A stretch of DNA of 64,000 nt, taken from the NCBI GenBank assembly GCA_963785745.1, contig CAWAWR010000028.1:1-64000 (forward strand). The letters are read 5' to 3'. The notes beneath the pieces were generated by a model. The model was given only the letters and a program-made list of their open reading frames with translations, was not told the DNA's origin and searched no databases. Positions 18,062-26,424 of the stretch are shown one piece after another; position 1 is the first letter of the stretch, and every line of letters begins with the position of its first letter. The translations under genes were made by a program, and so were the position numbers. The stretch comes from VAZQ01 sp963785745. Its GTDB lineage: Bacteria; Pseudomonadota; Alphaproteobacteria; Rhizobiales; Xanthobacteraceae.

Positions 18062-19104
18062 CAATGAACGCCGCCCGCGCCGTCTTGCTTGCCGCCACAT
18101 GCGGTGTCCTGGCTGCAACGCCATCCGCTGCCGAGGAAGCGCCCTTCTTCGCCGGGAAGAGCATCCAGATGGTGGTCGGGTTCGACGTCGGCGGCGGCTA
18201 CGATCTCTATGCCCGCACGGTGGCGCGCCATTGGTCGAGGCACATCCCCGGCAATCCGAGCTTCGTACCGCAGAACATGCCGGGCGCCGGCACCCGCACA
18301 GCGGCGAACTGGCTCTACAATGTCGCGCCGAAGGACGGCACCGCGGTCGGAACGATCGTGCAGAGCGCGGCGGTGGACCAGGCGCTCGGCGAGCCGGGCA
18401 TTCGCTTTGACGCCGGCAAGTTCAATTGGATCGGCAATCCGATCGTCGACAATCTGGTGACGCTGTCGTCGAGCGCGTCGGGGCTTGTGACGCTGGATGA
18501 CGTGAAAGCCAAAGGCGGCCTGTTCTGCGGCAGCACCGGCGGAGGACCGACCACCGTCTTTCCGCGCGTGATCAACCAGCTCCTCGGCACGCAGATCAAG
18601 GTGATCGCGGGCTATCCGGGTCAGAGCGCCGTCAACATCGCGATGGAACGTAACGAAGTGAACTGCATCGGCGGCACGACCTGGTCGTCGGTCAAGGCGA
18701 CGATGCGGCCGTTGCTGGAAGCGCGGAAGATCAATCTGCTGGTGCAGTGGGGAACCGTCGCGGACCCCGAAATCTCCGCCTATGCCAAGCGGAACGTGCC
18801 GCTGATCCAGGACTACGGACAGACCGACCTCGACCGCCGCGTGCTGGTGTTCATCGGCGCCGGCGCTGCCTTCGGGCGACCGATCCTGGCGCCGCCGGAA
18901 ATTCCGCCCGAGCGCGTCGCGCTTCTGCGGCAGGCCTTCGATCGCACCATGGCCGACCCTGCCTTCCTGGCCGAGGCGGCGAAACTCAACATGGACATCA
19001 AGCCGCTCGGTGGCGCGGAGATCCAGAAAATTGCGATCGCGGTCGTGCAGGCGCCGCCAAACGATCTGGCGCGCGCGAAAGAGCTGATCGGCGCGACGAA
19101 ATAG
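18058..19104 (+). CDS. Bug/TctC-family periplasmic substrate-binding protein
   Basis: 348 aa with a signal peptide (MTMNAARAVLLAATCGVLAATPSAAE), then FFAGKSIQMVVGFDVGGGYDLYARTVARHWSRHIPGNPSFV and NMPGAGTRTAANWLYN. CGSTGGGPTTVFPRVIN and the C-terminal APPEIPPERVALLRQAF follow the family layout. Its ATG overlaps the hydratase stop by 4 bp (ATGA); a second ATG two codons in is an alternative. It is the third Bug protein in 17 kb, again without TctA/TctB. Linkage to acyl-CoA enzymes suggests the ligand is the acid degraded by this operon. Confidence 0.9.
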   Translation: MTMNAARAVLLAATCGVLAATPSAAEEAPFFAGKSIQMVVGFDVGGGYDLYARTVARHWSRHIPGNPSFVPQNMPGAGTRTAANWLYNVAPKDGTAVGTIVQSAAVDQALGEPGIRFDAGKFNWIGNPIVDNLVTLSSSASGLVTLDDVKAKGGLFCGSTGGGPTTVFPRVINQLLGTQIKVIAGYPGQSAVNIAMERNEVNCIGGTTWSSVKATMRPLLEARKINLLVQWGTVADPEISAYAKRNVPLIQDYGQTDLDRRVLVFIGAGAAFGRPILAPPEIPPERVALLRQAFDRTMADPAFLAEAAKLNMDIKPLGGAEIQKIAIAVVQAPPNDLARAKELIGATK

Positions 19105-19125
19105 CGTCGTGCGCTGCAAGGCAAG

Positions 19126-19935
19126 TCAGGCCGGCTTGCGGCCCCACACCTGCGCAACGGTATACATCGTGAAAACCGTCCCGGGGTCGCGCAAGTGCGC
19201 GCGGCATTGGTCAAGCGCGGTGGACAACTCGGCTTCGGACATCAGCCCGAGCCGGAGTACCGTGCCGCGCAGCAACTCTACCGTCGACGGCAGATAGTCG
19301 ACCATCGGGTCGATCGAGCGCACGCCGATCAGGAACGGACGGTATTGCACGTCTTCGAGTCCGGCCTGCCGCGCCAGCCCGTAGAGCCGGCGCGCCAGCG
19401 TCAGATCGGCGCCGACGCCGGCGAAGGCGCCGAGCACCGCGGCCTTCAGGCGATCCCAGGCCGGATGCGGCGGGTCGCAATTGAGCGTCGACCCGTCCGG
19501 CTCCTGCAATGCGACCATGCCGCCGGGACGCGTCAGCCGTATCGCCTCATACAACAAGCGCTCGGGATCGCCGGCCGTGCTCGCGACAAAGCGCATATGC
19601 ACGAGATCGAACGACGCGGCCGGGAGATCGGACCCGAAGGCGTCACCGCGATGGAATTCGACATTCGCGGGCGCATTGGCGCGCGCATGCGCCAGGTGCT
19701 GCTCGTCCATGTCGAGGCCAACCACGCGTCCGCCCGGACCGACCCGTCCGCTCAGAAGATCGGTGATGCCGCGGGGACCGCAGCCGATATCGAGACAGCG
19801 CCAGCCGGACGCCACACCGATGCGATCGAGCATCGTCAGTGTGTCGGGCGCCATCCCGTCGCCCTGGATGCGCAGCCGCTCGATCTCGCCGGCGCGATTT
19901 TCAAGCGGATAGTGGCCGGCGAAGGTGGCGCTCAT
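19126..19935 (-). CDS. Class I SAM-dependent methyltransferase
   Basis: From ATG 19935 the protein has 269 aa: MSATFAGHYPLENRAGEIERLRIQGDGMAPDTLTMLDRIG, then motif I CLDIGCGPRGITDLLSGRVGPGGRVVGLDMDEQHL, motif II region FHRGDAFGSDLPAASFDLVHMRFV and motif III-like LTRPGGMVALQEPDG. The reading frame extends 44 codons further upstream into the metallo-beta-lactamase gene, but the short start keeps the conserved N-terminus and leaves only a 5-bp gap. UbiE/Coq5-like fold; the methyl acceptor cannot be read from sequence. Confidence 0.85.
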   Translation of the reverse strand: MSATFAGHYPLENRAGEIERLRIQGDGMAPDTLTMLDRIGVASGWRCLDIGCGPRGITDLLSGRVGPGGRVVGLDMDEQHLAHARANAPANVEFHRGDAFGSDLPAASFDLVHMRFVASTAGDPERLLYEAIRLTRPGGMVALQEPDGSTLNCDPPHPAWDRLKAAVLGAFAGVGADLTLARRLYGLARQAGLEDVQYRPFLIGVRSIDPMVDYLPSTVELLRGTVLRLGLMSEAELSTALDQCRAHLRDPGTVFTMYTVAQVWGRKPA

Positions 19936-19940
19936 TTCGC

Positions 19941-20858
19941 CTATGACGGTAAGGAAATCACCGCGCCGACCCCGGCCGGGTCGAAGCGCGGGCCGAAGAC
20001 TCGGATCAATTCCGCAAACGCGAATTGCCCGGTGCAATGGCCGGCAGCCATGCGTTCGATCTTCCACTTGTCGCGGAATCCCGTCACCAGGTCCGTCACT
20101 CTCGGGTCCGGAATGTCGACGAGATGAAATCCGCCGAATACCGAATACAGCTTGGGTTCAACTTTCACGGCCTGTTCCAGGATTCTTTCGATGCCAGGGT
20201 GAGAACACCCCACCAGCACGACAGCGCCGCTCGGTGTCTTGATCACAAGAGAAATCTCATTCATTTCCCGCGTTCCCGGCACCTCGGATCGCACCGTGAC
20301 GAGGAAAAACCCGGGCAAGACCTCCGTCGTTTCCCTGACGTTGACGAAGCGCGCGCTGCTGCCCCAAGGCGATTCGGAATTATTTTCCTTCGGCGGAGTG
20401 CCGCCGAAATAGCGCAGCTCATCGGGCACAGATTCGACGTAACGCCGGATCAGGTTCATGAGCGGGGGCGGAGTCTGCGAATTGAATCCCGCCGGCTCGA
20501 GCGGTGTATAGATCGTCACGTTCGGATTTTCGCGCAGGAGTTGGTTCAGGCCGGCGGTGTGATCGTTATGCCGGTGGCTCAGCAGCGCGAAATCGAGCTT
20601 TGTGAGATCGACGCCAAGTGTTTTCACATTATGTTCGAAATTCGCGGCGTTGGAGCCGGTATCAAAAAGAATACGCCGGCCGCCATATTCGACGAGCGCG
20701 GAATAACCCCAACCCCGCCGAAGGTCTGAGGGCCTGCCGAACGCATCAAACAGGATCGTAACGCGTGCGGGAGTCGCCGGCTGTGCGGACGCCGCACCCG
20801 TAGCCATCGGCACGACCATCGCAGCAGAACCTGCGAGCAAACGGCGACGCGTGATCAT
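19941..20858 (-). CDS. Secreted metallo-beta-lactamase fold hydrolase (COG1237-like)
   Basis: 305 aa from ATG 20858, with a twin-arginine-type leader MITRRRLLAGSAAMVVPMATGAASAQ. The zinc motif is SHRHNDHT (residues 94-101, the HxHxDH site), followed by VLVGCSHPGIERIL (third His) and GGFHLVDI (fourth His). The early segment GWGYSALVEYGGRRILFDTGSNAANFEHN matches the subfamily annotated as dihydropterin-aminobenzene phosphate synthase-like hydrolases, whose bacterial substrates are largely unknown. Tat export implies folding with metal before secretion to the periplasm. It is followed closely by the methyltransferase. Confidence 0.85.
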   Translation of the reverse strand: MITRRRLLAGSAAMVVPMATGAASAQPATPARVTILFDAFGRPSDLRRGWGYSALVEYGGRRILFDTGSNAANFEHNVKTLGVDLTKLDFALLSHRHNDHTAGLNQLLRENPNVTIYTPLEPAGFNSQTPPPLMNLIRRYVESVPDELRYFGGTPPKENNSESPWGSSARFVNVRETTEVLPGFFLVTVRSEVPGTREMNEISLVIKTPSGAVVLVGCSHPGIERILEQAVKVEPKLYSVFGGFHLVDIPDPRVTDLVTGFRDKWKIERMAAGHCTGQFAFAELIRVFGPRFDPAGVGAVISLPS

Positions 20859-20920
20859 CGTGTCCTCTCCTCTACGGAAACGCGGCGGGATCAGCGCATG
20901 GAAGTTCTTCGGTTGCTTCG

Positions 20921-21993
20921 CTACGCCGCCGCGGCTTTCTTCCGGTTCGCCGCCAGCCGCTCGTCGACCAGCGCCACCTGGGCGTCGATCGCCGCGTTGC
21001 TCAGGCCCTTCTGCTTGGCGATGAGCTGCACCAGCTTGTCGGCGCGCTCGATGTTGGGCGCACCGTTCTGCAGCGCGCGCGCCGCCGAGGCCGGGCGCAC
21101 CAGGCTCTGCGCCGCCGCGGCATATTTCTCGAACGGCACGAGGTCTTCCGGCTTGGCGCCGAGCTTCACGCAGAGGTCGAACACGAAATTGTAGACCGAG
21201 CGCGAGGTCTCGATGTCCGAATGCACGGCCTCCTGCGCCGTGCGCATGCCGTCCTTGGTGATGCAGCGATAATTGCCGGCGAGCAGCATCGCCCATTTGG
21301 CGAGCGGCACGAAGATCGAGTCGTAGACCTTGCAGCTTCACCGGCAGCTCGATCTTGCCTTCCGGCGCGTCGAAGCGCGCGCCGTCGACGTCCTTCTCGA
21401 GCTGGCGCAGGATCGCGGTCGACTTTTCGTCGTCGAAGCGCGCGCACTTTGAAGTTGGTCGGCAGCGTGACCATCAGCTCGTTGGCCTTGCCGTCCGGCG
21501 GACGGATCGCCTGCGGGTCCGGGCTGTTGAGCGTCATCGTCTTCGGATCGAACGAATCCCAGACGGTCGGGTCGGTATAGGCGGGCTTCAGCGCCTCGTA
21601 GTCGAGACCGGGGATGCGCTTCACGTAAGGCAGCGGCGGCATGTTCATGATCGACATGCAGGGCACGCGCGACTTCGCCACCGCGTCGAGCAGCTCGCGC
21701 ACGCCGGGGGAGCGGTATTGCGGCTCCTGCATGCAGAGGCCGACGAGATCGTAGTTCTTCGGGTCGACGCCGGCGGCAGGGCCGGCCGTGACCTTGCCGG
21801 GCAGGTTGCGCGAGCGCAGCACCACCGGATCGGGGCGGCCGCGCACCGGCAGCCGCACCTCGAAGCCCTCGGCATTGATCAGGTCGGCCTCGGCGGGCAG
21901 GCAGACGAGATGGATCGAGTGGCCGCCGAACAAGAGCTTGGAGGCGAGCAGCGAACCGTAGGACGCGCCCATGAGCAGGATGTTGTAGGCCAT
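20921..21993 (-). CDS. Ketopantoate reductase-like (ApbA/PanE family) protein, two frameshifts
   Basis: From ATG 21993 (GAGGTG upstream) the protein reads MAYNILLMGASYGSLLASKLLFGGHSIHLVCLP, a Rossmann start, then NYDLVGLCMQEPQYRSPGVRELLDAV. Two breaks follow. Removing one A near 21450 restores KCARFDDEKSTAILRQLEKDV, and removing one base near 21336 restores KVYDSIFVPLAKWAMLLAGNYRCI, with the C-terminal helical half ending at 20921 in an Ala/Lys-rich tail. Joined length is near 356 aa, slightly longer than PanE (~300). The classic GxGxxG is present as GASYGS, which is atypical, so the substrate may differ from ketopantoate. Confidence 0.75.
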
Positions 21994-22159
21994 AACGCAC
22001 CTCGTCAGTGGTGGGACTAGAACGGCCTCGGCCCGCAGCCAGCCGTCCCGGATGAGGCAATGCTATTGGGGCTGCCATTCCGATGCAATTGCAAATGGCG
22101 GTTCGGTCTGGCACCTCCATGAGGCTGGAACGCACTATTCCCGGTGACGGAGACGCACC

Positions 22160-23311
22160 ATGGCGGCCCCTGAATTGGCGGCAAGCAAGCTCCCGCAGGC
22201 CCAGGCCAGCGGCCACCGTATCGCCGACGTGACCGCGCATTGCCTGCGGCTGCCGTATCGCGGCGAGGTGCAGTTTGCGCGCATGAAGCAGGCGAGCGCG
22301 GAATACTCAATCGTCGTCATCACCCTCGACGACGGCACAGAAGGCATCGCGGAAGCGGTGTGCCGCCCGGAGTTCACCGGCGAGGACTCGCGCTCCATCG
22401 CCTACATGATCGACACCTTCTTCAAGCCGATGGTGGTGGGCGCCGATCCGCTGCATCACCTCGCGATCCTCGACCGCCTCGAGCGCATCCGCGACTGCCG
22501 CGCGGCCAAGTCGCTGATCGACATCGCGCTGTGGGACCTGCGCGGCAAGCTGCTCGGCGAGCCGGTGTGGCGGCTGCTGGGCGGCGGACCCGCAAAGCCG
22601 GTGCCACTGACCTGGGTGGCGCACGGCAATACCCGCGAGGCGATGCTCGCGGAAGCAAGCGAGATGGTGCTCGAGCGCGGCTACAAGGGAATGAAACTGA
22701 AGGTGTGGAAGCGCTCCGACGAGGACGTCGCGCTGGTGCGCGAGGTCCGCCAGGCGATCGGCGACGCGCCGACGCTCTATGTCGACGCGAACAGCAAGTA
22801 CACCGAGTTCGAGGTCCGGACGATCCTGTCGAAGATCGCGGACTACCGCGTCGACTTCATCGAGGACCCGTGCCGCAGCGCGGACCTCACCCGCATGGCG
22901 ATGCTGGCGCAGGCGCTGCCGATCGCGATCCTCGGCGACCTCTATTGCAATTCGCTCGGCGCGGTGCAGGCGCATCTGAGCGCGCGCGCGGTCGGCGGCA
23001 TCAGCGTCAAGCTGCGGCGGACCGGGATCACCGAGTCGTTGAAAATCATCGCGCTCTGCGAGGCCGCCGGCATTCCGATGGTGATCGGAACCGATTCGGA
23101 ATCGCGCATCGGCGCGCTGCCGCGGGTCCATCTGCGCCTGGCGATCCCAATCCTCGCACAGGCGCCGATCGAGACGCATTTCTTCGACAAGCTTGCGAGC
23201 GACGCCTTTGCCGGGGATTTCGGATTCAAGGACGGCGCCATCACGCCGACCGACGCGCCCGGGTTCGGCGTCGCCATCGACCGGCGGATGCTGGAGACGT
23301 TTCGCTTCTGA
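22160..23311 (+). CDS. Mandelate racemase/muconate lactonizing enzyme family protein (enolase superfamily)
   Basis: 383 aa with an N-terminal capping domain and a TIM barrel. Catalytic residues visible: KLK at 179-181 (base on strand 2), Asp209 in YVDAN, Glu235 in FIEDP and Asp260 in ILGD as Mg ligands, and Lys284 in ISVKLRR as the opposite-face base. This layout is that of the MLE or MR subgroups, which abstract a proton alpha to a carboxylate for racemisation, cycloisomerisation or dehydration. It is separated from the divergent ketopantoate-reductase-like gene by 166 bp and ends just before a palindromic repeat and a bidirectional terminator. Confidence 0.9.
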   Translation: MAAPELAASKLPQAQASGHRIADVTAHCLRLPYRGEVQFARMKQASAEYSIVVITLDDGTEGIAEAVCRPEFTGEDSRSIAYMIDTFFKPMVVGADPLHHLAILDRLERIRDCRAAKSLIDIALWDLRGKLLGEPVWRLLGGGPAKPVPLTWVAHGNTREAMLAEASEMVLERGYKGMKLKVWKRSDEDVALVREVRQAIGDAPTLYVDANSKYTEFEVRTILSKIADYRVDFIEDPCRSADLTRMAMLAQALPIAILGDLYCNSLGAVQAHLSARAVGGISVKLRRTGITESLKIIALCEAAGIPMVIGTDSESRIGALPRVHLRLAIPILAQAPIETHFFDKLASDAFAGDFGFKDGAITPTDAPGFGVAIDRRMLETFRF

Positions 23312-23317
23312 CGCCGA

Positions 23318-23362
23318 GCATGATCTTTTCCGAAAACCGGTTCCCACTTTTCGGGATCATGC
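23318..23362. repeat. Dispersed 45-bp palindromic repeat, family A, copy 1
   Basis: A 45-bp element with perfect 8-bp ends, GCATGATC and GATCATGC, enclosing a purine/pyrimidine core containing CCGAAAACCGGTTCCCAC. A second 45-bp copy at 63845-63889 shares the layout with ends GCATGTCC/GGACATGC. It lies 7 bp after the stop of the enolase-superfamily gene. This form is one I recognise as a common intergenic repeat in Bradyrhizobium-like genomes. Confidence 0.85.
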
Positions 23363-23372
23363 TTGAAAACAA

Positions 23373-23406
23373 AAAACCGCCTGCCGCGACGGCGGCAGAC
23401 GGTTTT
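23373..23406. terminator. Bidirectional rho-independent terminator
   Basis: A hairpin with a 14-15 bp stem (AAAACCG-CCTGCCGC paired with GCGGCAG-CGGTTTT, one mismatch, loop about 4) flanked by A-runs on the left and T-runs on the right. It lies between the convergent enolase-superfamily gene (ending 23311) and histone-like gene (ending 23432) and can serve both. Confidence 0.75.
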
Positions 23407-23431
23407 GTGGTCGCTACGCGCAACCGCGGGA

Positions 23432-23707
23432 TCAGCCGTCGGTGCCGGTAGACCCCATGGACGGCGCCCCCATCCCGGGCATCGGCGCAGGCTCCGGTGC
23501 AGGAGCCGGTGCAGGCGCGGGAGCCGGTGCCGCTACCTTCGGCCTCGACTTCCTGGGCGCCGACCTCTTCTTGGCCTTCTTCGCTTTCTTCGCAGCCGGC
23601 TTCCTGGCTGCGCTCTTCTTCTTCGCTACTTTCTTCTTCTTGCGCGCCGAATAGGCGCGCTTCGCCTTCTTCGCCTTCGTCTTCGACTTCTTCCGCTTCT
23701 TCGCCAT
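23432..23707 (-). CDS. Lysine-rich histone H1-like protein with Ala/Pro tail
   Basis: 91 aa from ATG 23707, chosen because GGGAGG lies about 6 bases upstream and the mature-looking start MAKKRKKSKTKAKKAKRAYS follows; an in-frame extension upstream looks non-coding. The first ~55 residues are almost only Lys, Ala, Arg and Ser in AKK repeats, like the C-terminal tail of histone H1 and bacterial H1-like nucleoid proteins. Then comes an alternating Ala-Pro stretch and a tail PGMGAPSMGSTGTDG. Binding to DNA or RNA by charge is inferred. No folded domain is visible. Repeats of three 15-bp units lie just upstream. Confidence 0.75.
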   Translation of the reverse strand: MAKKRKKSKTKAKKAKRAYSARKKKKVAKKKSAARKPAAKKAKKAKKRSAPRKSRPKVAAPAPAPAPAPAPEPAPMPGMGAPSMGSTGTDG

Positions 23708-23783
23708 GATCGACCTCCCGATCGTTGCGGCTAAGTTTCGGTACAGCCCGGTCCGCACCACGATGCAACACAACAAAGTTACA

Positions 23784-23828
23784 AGACGACAACTTGCGAG
23801 ACGACAACCTGCGAGACGACAAGTTGCA
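23784..23828. repeat. Three tandem 15-bp units
   Basis: Three consecutive copies of AGACGACAACTTGCG (second copy with CCTGCG, third with AGTTGCA). They lie in the 145-bp gap between the glcF stop and the histone-like gene start, that is, in the likely promoter region of the latter. Spacing of 15 bp is not an exact multiple of a helical turn. It may be a protein-binding array or simple slippage product. Confidence 0.85.
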
Positions 23829-23852
23829 AGGCTCGTGCCTATTCCGTGTCCG

Positions 23853-25193
23853 TCAGAGCACCGCCTCGGCAGCCCGCGCCGCAGCGGTCGGCATGGTTCC
23901 CCTCAATGCCGCGGGCTGTGGCCCGCCCGTGGCCCAGTCGACCAGCTCGACCGGATGCACAACCGGGATGCTCGTGCCCGCTGCGATCTGCGTGATGCAG
24001 CCGATGTTGCCGGCGGCGATCACGTCAGGCTTGACCCTCTCGATATTCGCGACCTTGCGCGCACGCAACCGATTCGCGATGTCATCCTCAAGGATGTTGT
24101 AGGTTCCCGCTGATCCACAGCACAAATGTCCTTCCGGCACATCTTTGACCACGTAGCCGCTTCTGGAAAGCAATTCTTTCGGCTCGCGCGTAATTTTCTG
24201 TCCGTGCTGTAGAGAACAGGCGCCGTGATAGGCGGTCACAAATCCGCTCGCGGCCGCCGGCGCGCGGATGTCGAGCCTCGCAAGGTACTCGCAAATGTCC
24301 TTGGCGAGCGCGGATATGCGCTGCGCCTTGGCGGCATAAGTCGCGTCGGAACGCAGCATAAAGCCATAATCCTTCACCGTCGTGCCGCAGCCGGAGGCGG
24401 TGATGACGATGGCGTCGAGCCCCTCGCCATCGGCCTCCGCGATCCACGAATCGATGTTCCGGCGCACGGCCGCGAGGGCATCGTGCTCGCGCCCCATGTG
24501 GTGGACAACTCCGCCGCAGCACCCCTGCCCCGGCGGCAACAGCACCTCGATACCGTGCCGGGTCAGCACGCGAATCGCTGCCTCGTTGATCGACGGCCCG
24601 ATCACGGGCGTGACGCACCCGGTCATCAGGGCCACCCGGCCCTTGCGCTGGCCTTCGGCCGGATAGACCCGACGCGGGGGCAGCGCCGGCGCCGGCAGCC
24701 GCACCGGAGCGAGCCGCAGCATCGCCGCAACCGGCTTGAGCCCGACCAGCGCCATGAGCGGCGCGAGCGGCTTCGCCAGCCGCGCCAGCGTCAGCGCCAC
24801 TCGGAACCGGCGATTGTCCGGCAGGACCGCCGCCAGCGCAGCGCGGAGCGTGCGATCGAGCAGCGGCCGGCGGTAGGTGTTTTCGACGTGCACCCGGGCG
24901 TGATCGACCAGGTGCATGTAGTGCACACCGGACGGGCAGGTCGTCATGCAGGCGAGGCAGGACAGGCAGCGATCGATATGCGTCACCACCTCCGGCGTCG
25001 CCGGGGCGTCGTGCTCCAGCATCTCCTTGATCAGGTAGATGCGGCCGCGCGGACTATCGAGCTCGTCGCCCAGCAGCACATAGGTCGGGCAGGTTGCGGT
25101 GCAGAACCCGCAATGGACACAAGCGCGAAGGATCTTTTCCGATTCCGCGATGTTCGGATCGGCGAGCTGGGCGAGGGTGAACGATGTCTGCAT
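23853..25193 (-). CDS. glcF: Glycolate oxidase iron-sulfur subunit GlcF
   Basis: 446 aa with two 4Fe-4S motifs, CVHCGFCTATCP (Cys25, 28, 31, 35) and CLSCLACMTTCP (Cys76, 79, 82, 86), then two CCG domains with GCVTPVIGPSINEAAIRVL..GQGCCGGVVHHMG and CSLQHGQKI..GHLCCGSAGTYNIL. It passes electrons from the flavin of GlcD to the quinone pool during oxidation of glycolate or D-lactate to the 2-oxo acid. Its start is 4 bp after the glcE stop. Length and motif order are normal. It is the last gene of the glc operon here. Confidence 0.95.
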   Translation of the reverse strand: MQTSFTLAQLADPNIAESEKILRACVHCGFCTATCPTYVLLGDELDSPRGRIYLIKEMLEHDAPATPEVVTHIDRCLSCLACMTTCPSGVHYMHLVDHARVHVENTYRRPLLDRTLRAALAAVLPDNRRFRVALTLARLAKPLAPLMALVGLKPVAAMLRLAPVRLPAPALPPRRVYPAEGQRKGRVALMTGCVTPVIGPSINEAAIRVLTRHGIEVLLPPGQGCCGGVVHHMGREHDALAAVRRNIDSWIAEADGEGLDAIVITASGCGTTVKDYGFMLRSDATYAAKAQRISALAKDICEYLARLDIRAPAAASGFVTAYHGACSLQHGQKITREPKELLSRSGYVVKDVPEGHLCCGSAGTYNILEDDIANRLRARKVANIERVKPDVIAAGNIGCITQIAAGTSIPVVHPVELVDWATGGPQPAALRGTMPTAAARAAEAVL

Positions 25194-25197
25194 CGGC

Positions 25198-26424
25198 CTA
25201 CACGCCCGCCCACATCCGCCCGGGATTGAGAACGCCCTTCGGATCGAAGCCTTCCTTCACCCGCTTCGTCAATGCCGCGAGGCTCGCGTCCTGCGGCTCG
25301 AACACATCGTTCACCGCGTCGCGCGCCGCACCGGCCTCGATCAGGGTGGCGTGGCCGCCGACCGCACGGACGGTCTCGCGCACGAACGGCGCCAGGGTTT
25401 CGCCCCGCTGCATGATCCTGAACCACAAGAGCCCGCCGGCCCAGTCGACCAGGGTCCGTGTGCGCACGGCTTCGGGAACGGCCGCCGCGAACCGCGGGAA
25501 CTCCGTGGGCGGAAGCGAAATCCGCCAGAGCGCGCCATGATCCTCGGGATCGGTCGCGACCAGCGCCACCACGTCGCGGATCGCCCGCCACAAGGTCCGC
25601 GACGCCGCGTGGTCGAGCGCTGCAATCGTTCCGAACGGCTGCAGCAGCGCCTCCAGCGTGCGCCGGCGGTGCTCGACCGAGGGGGCGACACCCTCCAGCC
25701 GAAAGGCCGTCACTGAAACGCCGCCCGGCAGATCGCGGGAGGTGAGCAAGGCGACGTCTTGCGGCAGGCACGCGGCGCCGGAGACATCGCACGACGAACC
25801 CATGGCGGCGGTCATCGCCTTGCTAGCGGTGCCGGCATGCAGGGCGAGCACCAGCACCGTTGCCTCGGTTTCCGGACGCGGCAGCGTCTTGACGGTGACC
25901 TCGGTCAGCGCCGCCAGCGTCCCCCAGGAACCGGCCATGAGCTTGCAGAGGTCGTAGCCGGTGACGTTCTTCACCACCCGCCCGCCCGACTTGAAGGTCT
26001 CGCCCCGTCCCGACACCGCCGTGAAGCCGAGGAAGTGGTCGCGCGCGGCGCCGGCCTTGATCCGCCGCGGCCCCGACACGTTGGCAGCGAGGACACCACC
26101 GATGGTGCCGCGCCCGGGTGCGGCGCCGAACAGCGGTCCGTAGTCCATGGGCTCGAACGCGAGCTGCTGACCTTTCGACTCCACCAGCGCCTCGATCTCG
26201 GCGATCGGCGTCCCTGCCCTCGCACTCAGCACCAGCTCTTCCGGCTCGTAGAGCGTGACGCCCGCGAGCGCAGACAGGTCAAGCGTCATGTCGGTCTGCG
26301 CGGGCCGCCCGATGGCGCGCTTCGAGCCGTGGCCGACGATTTCCAGCGCCTTGCCTTCGGCAACCGCCCAACGCACGGCGTCCTCGACATCCTTGCCGTC
26401 GCGCGGTTTGAGCGTGTCGGTCAT
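25198..26424 (-). CDS. glcE: Glycolate oxidase FAD-binding subunit GlcE
   Basis: 408 aa with a PCMH-type FAD-binding domain: ALEIVGHGSKRAIGRPAQTDMTLDLSALAGV, FEPMDYGPLFG..RGTIGGVLAANVSGPRR, and VKNVTGYDLCKLMAGSWGTLAALTEVTVK. The C-terminal end FDPKGVLNPGRMWAGV is the usual closing motif of this flavoprotein family. It forms the glycolate dehydrogenase complex with GlcD and GlcF at the membrane. Its ATG overlaps the upstream monooxygenase stop by 4 bp (ATGA), indicating translational coupling to a gene that is not part of the standard glc set. Confidence 0.95.
   Translation of the reverse strand: MTDTLKPRDGKDVEDAVRWAVAEGKALEIVGHGSKRAIGRPAQTDMTLDLSALAGVTLYEPEELVLSARAGTPIAEIEALVESKGQQLAFEPMDYGPLFGAAPGRGTIGGVLAANVSGPRRIKAGAARDHFLGFTAVSGRGETFKSGGRVVKNVTGYDLCKLMAGSWGTLAALTEVTVKTLPRPETEATVLVLALHAGTASKAMTAAMGSSCDVSGAACLPQDVALLTSRDLPGGVSVTAFRLEGVAPSVEHRRRTLEALLQPFGTIAALDHAASRTLWRAIRDVVALVATDPEDHGALWRISLPPTEFPRFAAAVPEAVRTRTLVDWAGGLLWFRIMQRGETLAPFVRETVRAVGGHATLIEAGAARDAVNDVFEPQDASLAALTKRVKEGFDPKGVLNPGRMWAGV

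Noticed and set aside
23784..23828. CRISPR array
   Set aside because: Units are only 15 bp and directly abutting, with no spacers and no cas genes.
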